Below the pieces are notes generated by a model. The model was not told where the DNA came from, did not search any database, and saw nothing but the letters and a program-made list of their open reading frames with translations. From positions 702,398 through 766,397 of the forward strand of contig VXAU01006141.1 of the NCBI GenBank assembly GCA_013399695.1: a stretch of DNA of 64,000 nucleotides, given 5' to 3'. Of the stretch, positions 1 to 11,096 are shown piece after piece. The DNA comes from Formicarius rufipectus (Eukaryota; Chordata; Aves; Passeriformes; Formicariidae). A program made the position numbers and the translations under genes. Within the stretch, counting starts at the first letter, position 1. Every line of letters starts with the position of its first letter.

Positions 1-701
1 TGAAATTAACACGGGACCAGTGAGGTTAAGTGCCAAAACCCACAACTGATTACTTTCATTCCTTACATTGTCTTGGACACAGAGAATATTCTGCACTCTC
101 TAGATGCAGTTTGGCAAACTTGCAGCCTAAACCAACAAAGAGGATCACTGTTCATTTGACAAACCACAGTGTTTAAATACACAGCCATGCACCTTGCACA
201 ATGTGTCCAACAGAAAAGCAAAAGGGAACAAGAATTTCCAGTTTAATGCTTCTCATTAGAAAGGACGGACTGTAATCTGTATGACATACCTGTCAGTTTT
301 GGGTTTTTAAAGTTGATTTAACTGCCGTCTCTGATATTCTTGTATCGAAATCTTAAGATTTTATTATCAACCACTATATTTATGTAGTTTACAAGGTAAC
401 CATCTAGCTTCTAAGTCATTAAAAACTCAGTGTTAATAACTGAGTTATGTTAAGTGGGTAACAGTGGTAGCTGCTGATCTTCAACGGTTGAACATACTTG
501 GAAAGTAGTAACTACTCTATATAAGACAATTTCTTTAGTGTTGCATCACAGTGAAAGCTTTGCACTGAAGTTGTTTTCCTGAAAGTTTACTTTATATTCA
601 GAGATTAGTGCAATTTCTAATAATTTATGCTATGTAAGGGAATCATCTGTTAGCAGTAATCTTGGAAGAAAGATAACCTTTGAAAAATAATTAGTCAGTA
701 C
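1..701 (-). other. GGPS1 intron 3 (partial)
   Basis: AT-rich intron downstream of the GTACTG donor at 701. No coding exon, repeat family or RNA gene is recognised here; the final coding exon must lie further left. Confidence 0.8.
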
Positions 702-772
702 CTGTATTTTATCTTCTGGAACATTCAGCCAGTGGTTAAAGGCTTGTGACAGTTTGGTTCTCACTTGCTTAC
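702..772 (-). CDS. GGPS1: GGPS1 exon 3 (coding)
   Basis: This 71-nt exon starts after TTTTATTGTAG and ends at CAG before gtactg. It supplies the last two bases of a split Gly codon and then 23 codons, KQVRTKLSQAFNHWL followed by NVPEDKIQ, ending in phase 0. In the family this is the start of the first long helices, with the KQVRTK motif that contributes to diphosphate binding. The acceptor is fixed by frame: beginning at GTAAGCAAG joins the upstream CCAG to read CCA-GGT-AAG, Pro-Gly-Lys. The next exon (chain continuing with the DDIED helix) is outside the window. Confidence 0.93.
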
Positions 773-3510
773 CTACAATAAAAGGTAAATCACAGGCATT
801 TATAAAAATAACAACTATAGCCGATTTGAGACCTGATTAAAAAGAACCAATAAGTGTGATGACACAAAAGTGGAAAACAACAGTGCACAACTTGTTTCCT
901 CATTGTATAAAACACGAATTAGCAAGTTTCAGTTTGAAACGTTTCACAGTAATATGCAAAGCACATGTTTATAAATTACTGTATTTAGTTTTGACAGTTC
1001 AATTAGTAAGGGATCCTGAGTAAGCTGGTAACCTGTACAGACGAGCTTGCTATTTCTGAACATAGGCCCTAGTTTGCAAAGCATATTCATTTTGTTTAAG
1101 ATTAAAGCATTTCAATTACGATTCATTATTAGTGAAAGTATGGATATTTGTTGAATATGTATTTCTCTCAACTTTCAGTTCTTTCTCCTATAGTATTCTT
1201 CACTTGCTGCTGAAAACTTGCAGGACAGGAAAGTGATGTTTCATATACTTCCTAAGTAACTCCAAAAAAAAATAAATCTGAACAGAACATTCCAAACAGA
1301 ATAGAACTTTCCAAGAACTCAGGTATCTGTCTTATACCCAAGAAATCTGCCTACAAATAAAAGGATTTGGTCTGCTTTGGTTAAATCTATTTTGTTGAAG
1401 CCAGGCAGTCACCCTGTTTCATAGGAATGAGACACAAGATCAAATGTTCGAGTTTAGTGTTAATATAAGCAGTATTATTTAATCCAGATACAATTTACAC
1501 GACAGAGTTAGTGTCAAGAGAAGTTAACATCTATGACTATAAATTACTGATGCCCGCATTCTTTAATAATTGGCTAGTATGAAGGTACAAGCATTTATTC
1601 AATGTCCACTGATGTTCAATGTGAAATAAAGTCATTCTTTACATACACTGAGAAAATTCTGCTTGAACTTTGAGAAGCTTAGCTACGTATAAGATCTTCA
1701 AATAACTTAAAGTTTAGAAAAAGAGCTATGCATATGTAGCTAATAAAGAAGGCCTTTGGAAAAGCTTTAAATAAACTTCAAAGCAGTACAACAGACAGCA
1801 GGTTCCATATTACTTGTCTCAAGATCTACTGAGACATAACGATTCTGCAATATTAGTTCTCCTGTTGATAATTCCATCTTGCCTCCAGCACTGAAGAAGT
1901 TCCAACATTTGAATCTCTCCCTAAGGTTTCTCTACTGCTGTGAGACCAGCATATACAGAACAGAAAAATAAAAACAGTTAAATTCGGCAGTGACATGCCC
2001 TGGAGAAACCAGAGTGAGAATTTTTCATCTTCTAAGTCACCACCAGGTAAGCAACAGCTTTGTGTTGGGCTCTATAGCACAGGTGATAATCTTTCTCCCT
2101 GGATCAGAAGTCCACAATTTTTGTCTCAAATGACACAAAACTCATGAGTTCCACTACTTCCCATCACCACTATCTTTTGATTTTCTCTAGAAGAGATTAA
2201 CAAAATGATCATTTCCCCCCACTCCCTGCCAACAGCTTAGTCCTCTGGTCCTGTCCTGTGTGAAAGAGCATTCTTACCTGGACATACAGTCATTGGCAGT
2301 TTCCTGCATTTTTGTTTTCTATGCTGTTTTAAACCCTAATAGCTTCCTGCAGAAGGGAGGGATTGTTTTGTCTCTCCTTCAGAATAACTGCTACAAACAT
2401 CTGTCAAACTACATGGCTTGTCAGTTAAGTACTAACAAATATTTCACTACATTCATGAAGAAAACCACTCAGAGATAATATCACATTAAGGAAGTGTACC
2501 TTATCTACAGTTGTTTATTCACTTCTAAATTACATTGATACAGACAACACCTTTTTTTTTTTTTACATTAGGCAGTTAATTCTGGTTTTCCAAATGCATT
2601 TCCTAGAAAATATATTTACAGAATGGTCGATGCTCAGCAGCAAGCATTTCATCATGAGGAACTTGACTACTAGCACACACTCTAAGTGGATTAGTAACAT
2701 GCGCAATGGATTTAGCCACTTCAGTTCCTTAGTGCAGACGGAATTTGAATTATTAGACTTATCTACCCTGACTAGCAAGACTTCCTAGACACTGACTATA
2801 CAAGGAAAAAAACCCACTATCTATATAGTGAAGCAATTAATCTTTCCCTTGTAGGTGCAGATTTGCTTGTCTTCTAAAGGAACATCATTGCTACATAAAT
2901 GCCATTTGATCTCGTTCTGAAGTCAACCTTCCCTGGTCTGTGGGATAGTACAACAATTTTCTGTATGCACACCATGCTATGATGGCAAGAGACCAAACCT
3001 CTCTAATAGAGGTCTCTAAAGTCTAGATGACTCCATTCCTTGCCACACCTCTCCTCTCCACAAACTAGAGAAGACAATAATACAGGGACAATAGGACAAA
3101 ATTAAAAGGAGCACTGCCAGAATTATCTAGTTTCATCACTGTCACATGTTACTGCTCTGTTAATTATTCTAAGCAGGCTACTGTAAAATTGAAGAAGAGA
3201 GGTCTAAAATCAAAAATTAGAAACTCCACCTACTGTATAGAGCTATAATAACAGACATTACTGCACTAAGTTTTTATTAAAGCTATGCTAGATGCATTTG
3301 GTTCCATCTGCCTACAATTATTACCCAGTACTACCCAAACCGAAGGTGAGGGGAAAAAAAAAACCCAGAGTCAAAATGTAAGGGATTCATTCTCATGAAA
3401 TTCCTCCTACAGGTAAGAATGTTGAAACCTTATCCTTCAAACAAATATCAATTTAGATTAAAGGTGTACTGAGGACATTCCCTCCACCTCTTCAGAGATG
3501 CCTCTCATCT

Positions 3511-3605
3511 ACAAAAACAACCAAAACCAACCAACAACATAAAATAAAAAAGAAAAAAAACCACAAACAAAACAAACAAAAAAGCCCCAAAACCAAAACA
3601 ACACT
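3511..3605. repeat. A/C-rich low-complexity tract
   Basis: About 95 bases made almost only of A and C on the plus strand (ACAAAAACAACCAAAACC pattern), that is G/T-rich on the GGPS1 sense strand. Probably a decayed (CAAA)n-like microsatellite. Confidence 0.75.
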
Positions 3606-4199
3606 CAGCCAACTTGCTCTCTCTATACACAATTGTTCTTGTGACAGGAAAGACCCAAAAACCATGGATCTCCAGGTGTGAACAGGCTCCTGGTTAGTAT
3701 TTCTTCACTCTTGCTGAATTAAAGTAACGATAAGTTATGCCTTTAAGGCAGCAGCCCACTAACAGAGAGGGTACATAAAAGGGATAGAACAGCATGGGAA
3801 AGAGCAGAGGGACTATTAACCTAGCCCCCATTAGAGCCTCACTAAGCTAATTCAACTCATTAGCCCAGCAGAGAACTCTGCTTTTTGCTATGTTAGCTTT
3901 CTGTCAGCTTTATGTACTGAGTCAGCTTATGCAGTGGATCTGCCAGACTCAGTACAGGGCGAACAGCAGCTGCTGAGGACCAGAGAAAGGGGGCACTGCC
4001 CTTATGAAGGAAGCAAGCCACTACCTCAGCTATATTGTACACTTGCAAATTTAGCTGCGTTCTCTGATGGATTAAAACTAAATTGATTAGGGCCCCAAGT
4101 AGACCTCCCCAAGAAGCTGTAAGAACACTAGAACCAGCATAAGTAAACTGCAGGAAGACAAGGAAAGAGCAGGCATAAACACTTTTAACCTAGGCAGCT

Positions 4200-4900
4200 A
4201 TTTGTGACAGATGGTTACAGATAGAATTCTTGAGCTTAACTTCCCTGTTCAAAATAGGGTTAACCAGCCCAGCGCTGTGATCCTGATTTTTGCTGTGTTC
4301 CTTCTGACAATTCTGAATGCTAGTATCCCATGGTCACTACAGCTAAGGTTGCCTCTAGCCTTCACGTCCTAACCAATTATTCCTTGTTTCTAAGTGTGAA
4401 GTCCAGCATAACGCCTTCTTTTATCAGCTCCTTGATCACCTGTGGTAGCAAGAGGTCATCAGTGCCTTCCAGAAATCTCCTGGATCGCCTGTGTCCTGCT
4501 TCTTCTATCAGACAGTGAGGTAACTGAAGTCTCCCATAAGAATCAGGGTCTATAAATATGAAGCATCTTGCAGTTGTCTGAAGGTCTCATCTGCTTCTTC
4601 CTGCTCAAGAGGTCTACAGTAAAGACTAATTATAGTGTCACCCCTATCAATCTGCTCCCCAATCTTAAACTCTCAACAGGCTTATCAGACAGTAGACCTC
4701 CACAAAATTCAGCAGCTTTTTCACGTAAAAGGCAACTCCCACTTCTTGCAGTTCATATCCATCCATTGCAGCACACTGTGTGAGCTGTCACAAATCAGAT
4801 ACCTCAATAAAACTACCACCCTGTAACTTCATGCCACTCTCTAACTCCTCGGTTTATTCCCAATAATGTATGTATTTGTTTAGAGGCACTTCAGATAGGC
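4200..4900 (-). mobile_element. CR1 LINE fragment, endonuclease region, degraded
   Basis: Read on the minus strand, the sequence gives broken CR1 endonuclease text: near 4890-4800 remnants of the GNKQEE-like and ITETWW-like segments; at 4720-4640 remnants of the LYVRE and RxKGDTxxxVYYRPP region; at 4500-4330 SRRFLEGTDDLLLPQVIKEL, then a MLDF-like segment and, after a frameshift, a CSDHG box (family: LLDLxLTN and CSDHE). After that comes a FRI-RR---K-RITAL stretch to about 4200. Several frameshifts and stops mean the copy is dead. The 3' RT part is missing. Element orientation is the same as GGPS1 transcription. Confidence 0.82.
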
Positions 4901-6250
4901 ATCCAGTCCTGCAGATTCCCCAGAAAAAAGGGAGAGCTTCCCCATCATGTTGTTTTGTTTGTACTTGTTGGAGTACTGGGATGGTTCTGAGATTACAAGG
5001 CGTCTCTTGTTCAAATCAGCTTGTACCCTTTGTTTTCAACTTCACTAATTCCTTACTTTGACTGTGTGTAGTCATTTTCTTCTACTTCATTTCTAGTTTA
5101 TTCACTTCTCACCATGTGGCTTATTCTGTTAGCAGAGACACTTGTGCCCTGACTTGGATGGGTGGGTGCTATCTCCTCATGGTAGTCCTTGCTCTACAAA
5201 GGGAGTCTCAAGGCCATGAGACACAAAGCTCCTATGAGCTGTGCAACTAACTAGTTGTTGACAGGCTATCTGTTTATTCCTCTTGATCGTGAGGGGAAGG
5301 AGGTTGAAGGTCATAGAGAAAAGCCACCTGACTTCCCGTGCCCTTGACCCTCTCTTCAAAAGCCATAGTCTTGGTCAATAAGCTTTAGGCACTCCCTTGC
5401 TATATCCATTAGTGCTCAAGTAGAAGAGCTGCAAGCCAAAGTATTTTAAAGATGAAATACACCTTGGCAGTCCTTCCATAAGATACAGGAACAGCAGTAA
5501 TTGAGGTGTGACTCAAGAGACTACTTCTCTTAAACTAGGCGGATGAAAGTGGTGTATCTGTGGGAAAGCTTGTATTGAGTAAGAGGTGAAGAAACAGCAA
5601 ACCTCCCTAACACAGTCACATGTGGAAGTCTCCAACCCTTACATAAGTCAGTGTGTCTACTACTATCACTTGCTGCTGCCCCAGGCTCTGCTCTGATGCT
5701 TGGTTGTATAAAATCATAGAATCATTTAGGTTGTAAAAGATCTAAACAGAGCTTCCAGCCATGTGTCTTCTTTCAGTGTGCTGAAACTATTTGGTAACTG
5801 CACATCTGCTCAGAAACAGGAATCTTCTGGTACCAGAAGCCATCGGTCCCCCAGTTCCCTGCCTTCACCACTGTGGGAGTATCCATCTCCCAACCTGATT
5901 TGCAGACTATTCCTGCATCTTCTTCAATATACCTGGAGGTTTCAGATTCTTGAATCTGTAGGTGTCTTGTAATTTTTGTTATTTCTGATGCTGTACAAGC
6001 CTGCTGACCTCCTTTCACTGCTCCTTTGCTTGGTGACACACTTTTTCCACCACTACATACCTATTAGGGGCAGCAATACCACCCACTTCTAGCCAGTAGG
6101 TGCCCCTGCAGTTCTCAACTTGGCCCAGGTTGAGGCCTCTGATGTACCAAATGTAGTTGTGTTAGTGGTAGGGATCATGCCCTGTGGTGCTTAACTCCTT
6201 CACCGAGCTGGTCAAGTTCAATAACCTAGCAGAAAAAGCTGAACAACAAA
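4900..6250 (-). mobile_element. possible 5' extension of the CR1 fragment
   Basis: The GC content stays above that of the surrounding intron and the sequence has the broken-ORF texture of the upstream CR1 body, including weak ORF-like stretches on both strands at about 5763-6039. I could not match it to a specific CR1 segment, so the boundary and family are tentative. Confidence 0.35.
5706..5766 (-). mobile_element. CR1 3'-terminal scrap
   Basis: AATCATAGAATCATTTAGG followed by TTGTAAAAGATCT matches the reverse complement of the avian CR1 3' end (AATCATAGAATCATTaAGGTTGGAAAAGA type). Only about 60 bp are recognisable before similarity is lost. It may be a separate insertion into the older element around it. 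Confidence 0.6.
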
Positions 6251-8998
6251 AGCCAGTCTTGATTATTTAGCTTGCTGAACAAGCCCAGGAAAGACTGTGG
6301 CCAAGAACAGATTGATAGGAAAGGGAAGATGCATAGTCATGAAAGGGATCAGAATCTACCCCTTTTAACAGCAAGCTGTTAACTGCATCAGTTTTATGGC
6401 AATGAAAATTCAATATACTCCTTAGTGCTTCACAACCCAGCTACTGTTAACTCAGTTAGACAGGAATAAAAATTCACCATACGTGAACGGAATTTGTGAA
6501 AGCCAATCCTGCAACTTTATGAGACTAAATGACAGAATACCAGACTAAGTAGAACAATGCTAAAATTTAGGATGGCAATGTTCTCCTACAATGAGATTTT
6601 ACATGAGAAGTTACCGTTTCAGAATGTATACTCTCCCTAGCAATAACTTCTGTTAAAGAAGGAATAACCATTAATTAGCATACCAGCAATTAAAACAGCA
6701 ATGTAGTATAAATACCTTATAGCTAGATGGGGATAGCTTCCCCATCCTAGTGTTGTTAGAAGTCAAAGAAATATACAACGTTACTTCACCTATCATCCCT
6801 AAACTGTTACCATTAAAAGTCTAATTTCAGTACTGGGAAGCAGAGTAATCAACTCCTTGTATTGAGGGGTTAATCCTTAAAAATTATAAAAATTTGTGTT
6901 CTTACACCACAGACAACATTAGCAGGCAGCTTCCCTCCCCTCCTCCCAACCTTAATACTGTTACATAATCCCTTTTCATGTAAACAAAGTTTGATACGTA
7001 TCTAAATTCATTCAACCATAGGTTACTAAACTGCTTGGAGAGTTTAACTAGTCTTACACGATAAGTAACTGGACTACTGTAGGGCTGTAAGCATGCCTAT
7101 TTGACACTCAGCCAAGCTTTCTGCACAAGTCCCTCAGAGCCCAAATTGATCCAACATAGGAACAGCTCCTACCCTTGCGCCAGTTCACTAACAAGACAAG
7201 AGATTAACCAGGCAAGTTTTTAACAGGTTATTAACAGGTTATGTGATTGATGCTACCTAATAATTTGATTACAAAGCTGAGAACTGGCATAAATCAAGCA
7301 GCAGAATACTGTCAGATGCACAGATAGAATGAAACCGTCTCTTTCAGCAAGGGCTTCTTAGATTAGCTCAGAGCATCTTTTGGAATCCACCCTAGTTATG
7401 AACAGCACTTATATGCCTATTTTTTCCCTGCTTTCCAAGCATTGATGCTCATACTGACTCCAAGGTTCACACATGTAACTGGCTCCTACTAATTTGTACC
7501 TGGCACAGCTGATTGAGGCAACACCAGTGTTTTAGAAACAGTAAACACCCAGCTATATGATTGTGAACTCTCCCTGCTGCACCTGTTACTCAGTACAAGC
7601 TTTCCACAGGTGCACCACTTTCATCTGCCTAGTTTAAAAGTATTCCCTTTTGAGTCACACCTCCATTACTGCAAAGAGAGAAGTGTATCTTGTTTCTCAC
7701 CTTCTCCAAAACAAACTAAATTAATGAGAAGTCAAAACAGTAAAGTGGACTATCAGATTTATGATTCTTTAGCAGGACAGGATATAAAACTGTAATATTA
7801 CATAAGCCACCAATACAGAGTGATTAGGGTTGAACTCACAAAGTAGAGGAATTTAGCCACAGAACTCAAGGTGGGAAGGTTAAATGTATCACTTAAAGTA
7901 AAAGCTAACCGAAGACAGTCAATCACTTTTGCCTAAAGAAGCTTCTTTGGGCACTCTGTGCCTGTTGTACATTTCCTGGTAGGAAGCTGAGCTGTTTATC
8001 TTGGTACCTACAATAACTTTAAAAATAATTAGCAGCTAACAATGCAGATGTGCAGCAACATTAATGAGATAATCTAACCAAACAAAAAGTACACTTAAAC
8101 ATGGTGTTGAAGGAAAGTAAACTTCTTCAGGACCAAGTCTTAGCTCTCTGGAGTATCACAGTCTCAAGGTAGTTCTCCAGAAAGACTACCACCAGTTCAA
8201 TACAGGCAAAAGGAATACATGAGAGGAAGTGGGAAATGAGCCTTCTGGCATTAAAAAGGCATGCAACTGCCAAATCCTTTCTTTTTCTTAATTTTTAACT
8301 GAGCACTAACTGCCAAGTCAAATGAAATCACTAATGTAAGCAAGAAAATCCTGGATATTTGTAGAGATTAATAATGAATTTCATTATACTCAGGTATAAT
8401 GAATTAGGAGCCAGAGGGCGTATGCTGCTGATATACAGGCCTTGTTGCAAATATGCAAAAGCCATTTAATACTGTGCCTGTGATTTACAAAGCTACTTGT
8501 CTAGGCAGACAATCTTCCACCCTTGTTAAATACAATTTTGATCAGAATTAGTTTTCTTAATATTTACCCAATTTTATATCCTCCTTAACTCCACCAGCAT
8601 GCAATATAAGCTGGACAGAAGGCAATCAGGCAATTATGCAATAGTCCTAATGACAAAATTGCTCTATTTCCACAAAGTTAGTCATTTTGATAGCTTGTAT
8701 GGTCTTCCTTACACTTCAGGTGTACAAGTCACAGCAAAGAATCTGACTGTTTAGTCAAAGAGACTTTCAAGGGCTATATCCACACAGTAGTTTGCTATCA
8801 AACTGCCTCCTGAATTCTGCTATGTAGGTACTGCTCAAGACTAAAAACTTCATGTGAATGTACTGCTAGTAACCTGATACTACACAAGGACTGGCTGAAC
8901 CTCTGACAAGTGAAGCAATCCAAGGACAGATGAAATTGGCCATAAAATCTGGCTCTACCCATATCAGGGAGAATAAATTATACAAGAGAAACAAGCTA

Positions 8999-9114
8999 AC
9001 ACAAAAAACCCCAACAAACCCACAATTTAAAAAAAGCCAAAAAAACCCAAACAAGACTCAAAGAACCCCCCAAACAAAAAAACCTCAAAAACTCCCAAAC
9101 AATCCCACAACCCA
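8999..9114. repeat. A/C-rich low-complexity tract
   Basis: About 116 bases nearly devoid of G and T on the plus strand, with AAACCCC-like and CAAAAAAACC-like units but no fixed period. Same character as the tract at 3511-3605. Confidence 0.75.
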
Positions 9115-9486
9115 CTGAGTTCAGTACATCAAGCAGATAAACAACAAAACACTGTCAACCCTGAGTTTAAGAACAGGATTAAGTCTTCAGTACTTGTCCT
9201 TATCAGTTTTTAAAAGTAGCAAGTCAGCTACTCTGAATGAAGAACAGTCATTGAAATACTACTTAGACTACATATAGACTCAAGGGCTATTGTACCAATC
9301 TCACCAAGAAGAGTGGTGCTACAGGAGGAAGAGAGAAAAGAACAAACACTGAAAAGTGTTAATTTTTATTACTCTTAAATCCACAAATCAAGAATGGATA
9401 AACTTCTTGGCTTATACTTCCCAAGACAAAAACTGCTATAAAACCAATTTTGCTATTTGCAAACAACACACTACAAAGAAACTTGC

Positions 9487-9579
9487 CTGGTAGTTGAAGT
9501 AAATACTGGTATGGCTCTAGGATTCTTTTAGATGTCTCATCCATCCCATCCATTTCTTTATTTCCTAAGAGGTAGGTCA
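9487..9579 (-). CDS. GGPS1: GGPS1 exon 2 with start codon
   Basis: The coding part is 9553 down to 9487 (22 codons plus one base): MDGMDETSKRILEPY then QYLLQLP, matching the N-terminus of vertebrate GGPS1 (human also ends this stretch in LLQLPGK). The start at 9553 has a good context (AGAAATGG). A second in-frame ATG lies three codons on, at 9544, and cannot be excluded as the start. The acceptor is taken as TTCTTCAACAG (exon from 9579); an alternative AG would start the exon at 9564. The donor is non-canonical: CCAG followed by GCAAGT, a GC-type 5' splice site, because using the GT one base later would lead into a stop codon after joining to exon 3. Confidence 0.92.
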
Positions 9580-9979
9580 CTGTTGAAGAAAGTATTAGTA
9601 ACATTATTTAGATTAAAATTTAGGGAAGTAAACAATACACACATGTAATTAAAAAGTCAGCTGACTTCTGGGTTAGGTACTCCAGTTTTGCACACAACAC
9701 CTTCAGTTAATAGTACCTTCAGTATATGAAAGGTTTTCGGATGTCATTTAGAAAGAAAACACACATATGTACTGAACACAGTTTTCTTTAATTATTCTTG
9801 AATAGTTCAAATAAACACCTAGACTTCATTTACCCTCTTATATGTATTAGAGGTTTTAGCTAATAAGGTATTTCAAACATTACCACTCACAACAATGATG
9901 CTCCACTTGAAGTCTTTAAAGACACTCACACAAAACCACACATATTAACTCATACAAAGACACACATACAAAACCTCAT

Positions 9980-10000
9980 AGGTCTAATCTGATTAGACCT
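9980..10000. promoter_or_regulatory. 21-bp palindrome with a P3-type homeodomain site
   Basis: AGGTCTAATC, one central T, then GATTAGACCT: two perfect 10-bp arms. The core TAATCTGATTA at 9985-9995 fits the TAATCYGATTA palindrome bound cooperatively by K50 paired-class homeodomain dimers (OTX/PITX/GSC type). Binding is inferred only; it sits in GGPS1 intron 1. Confidence 0.45.
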
Positions 10001-10057
10001 CCCTAAATGCTTTCCCCATACAAAAGTAGAGATGCCTAAGAGCAGAAAATACATCTC

Positions 10058-10114
10058 AGACTGAGGAATCCTATCAGAAGACTGAAGCTAGTGTTCTATA
10101 GGATTCCTCAGTCT
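10058..10114. repeat. Perfect 17-bp inverted repeat, hairpin-forming
   Basis: Arms 10058-10074 (AGACTGAGGAATCCTAT) and 10098-10114 are exact reverse complements. Skipping one bulged C at 10075, a further AGAA/TTCT pairs, giving about 21 bp of stem and a 14-nt loop. The size is compatible with a small pre-miRNA-like or MITE-like hairpin; no family is recognised and transcription is only assumed because it lies in an intron. Confidence 0.7.
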
Positions 10115-10540
10115 TAGAAGCCAGAACAGAAACATAACCATTTAAGCATACAGACAGCTTTACACACTTTCCCACACGCTACAGACATAAAAGACTCCTA
10201 CGATAAATCTTTTAGGATTCACAGCCTACAGAGCTCAACTTTCTACTGATTAAATTTCAGTTCACATACTTTTGGTCATCTCTAGCTGCACTTTTTTTAG
10301 ACTGTTTTCTGTAACAGATTTTCTGTCCTTTCACCTCCAGCCTTCCTTGCTGCACTGCAGATGCAGCAGCTCTAAACAATTCTTCTCATGTAATTTTAAG
10401 ACAGGAACTGCAGCAGTAGCATAAAGTCTCATGCTACTTCAGCGTTATTTGTTACTTTGCTAGCATCCTTTGAAGGTTTGCTAGTATCCTGCAAAGGACT
10501 TACTTTTCTTCCCCTGGAGCAAGTGAATAGCCACGTATTC

Positions 10541-11096
10541 TGATTTTGGCTAGAACAGAGCTAACTTTCTTGCTAGTAGCTGGTACAGTGATGCATTTTG
10601 AACTTGGCATGAGAACACAGCTGATAACAGGCTAACATTTTGGCTACTGCTAAGTAGTACTCTTAGTGAAGGACTTTTCAGTTTCCCATGCTCTGCCAGG
10701 CAGCAGGTGCACAAGAACCCGGCAAGCAGCATGGCCAGGACAGCTGACCCAAGCTGGCCAAAGGGATATTCCATACCATAGAACATCATGCCAAGTATAA
10801 AAACTGGGGGCAGTTGGCCAGGAGCCGCTGATGGCTGCTTGGGACTAGGCTGGGCACCAGTCAGTCAGAGGTGACCAACTGTATTGTACATCACTTGTCT
10901 GCCCTGGGTTTTATTCCTCCCTCTCTCTCTTATTCCTCTTATTACTATATTTTACTTTATTTAAACTATTAAACCATTGTTATCTCAACAGTAGGCTTTC
11001 CTTTTTTCCTAACTTTCCTCCCTATCCCACCAGGGTGATGGGGAGTGGGCAAACAGCTGCATGGAAATTACTTGTCGCAGGCATTAAAACAGAACA
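10541..11096 (+). mobile_element. Solo LTR of avian ERVL-like type
   Basis: The segment follows the well-known avian LTR layout: a TG-starting TGATTTTGGCTAGAACAGAG head, AGTAGCTGGTACAGTG, GGACAGCTGACCCAAGCTGG, GGGATATTCCATACCATAG, then a TATAAAA box at 10796-10802. A GCATCACTTG-like stretch and an ATTAAA polyadenylation signal at 10968-10973 follow. The end is a TTATCTCAAC then TATCCCACC tail with a decayed TTAAA-ACA terminus. No internal retroviral genes are seen on either side, so it is a recombined solo LTR. It is antisense to GGPS1. Flanks GTATT and GTATC may be a decayed target duplication. Exact ends are plus or minus a few bases. Confidence 0.85.
10796..10802 (+). promoter_or_regulatory. 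TATA box of the LTR
   Basis: TATAAAA within AGTATAAAAACTGG, at the position where this LTR class carries its core promoter; transcription would run rightwards, towards and antisense to GGPS1 exon 1. Confidence 0.6.

Larger units (their letters stand above)
773..9486 (-). other. GGPS1 intron 2, a GC-AG intron (8.7 kb)
   Basis: The intron begins GCAAGT at 9486-9481 and ends TTTTATTGTAG at 773. It holds a degraded CR1 endonuclease fragment (about 4200-4900, possibly extending to about 6250), a short CR1 3'-end scrap near 5706-5766 and two A/C-rich low-complexity tracts (3511-3605, 8999-9114). No other exon is recognised in the remaining AT-rich sequence. Confidence 0.85.

Noticed and set aside
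1..701. Search for the final GGPS1 coding exon with the DDIED motif
   Set aside because: No long minus-strand frame or motif is present; the exon must lie left of the window.
4330..5061. Short plus-strand open frames as possible genes
   Set aside because: The minus strand reads as broken CR1 endonuclease here, so these are shadows of a dead repeat.
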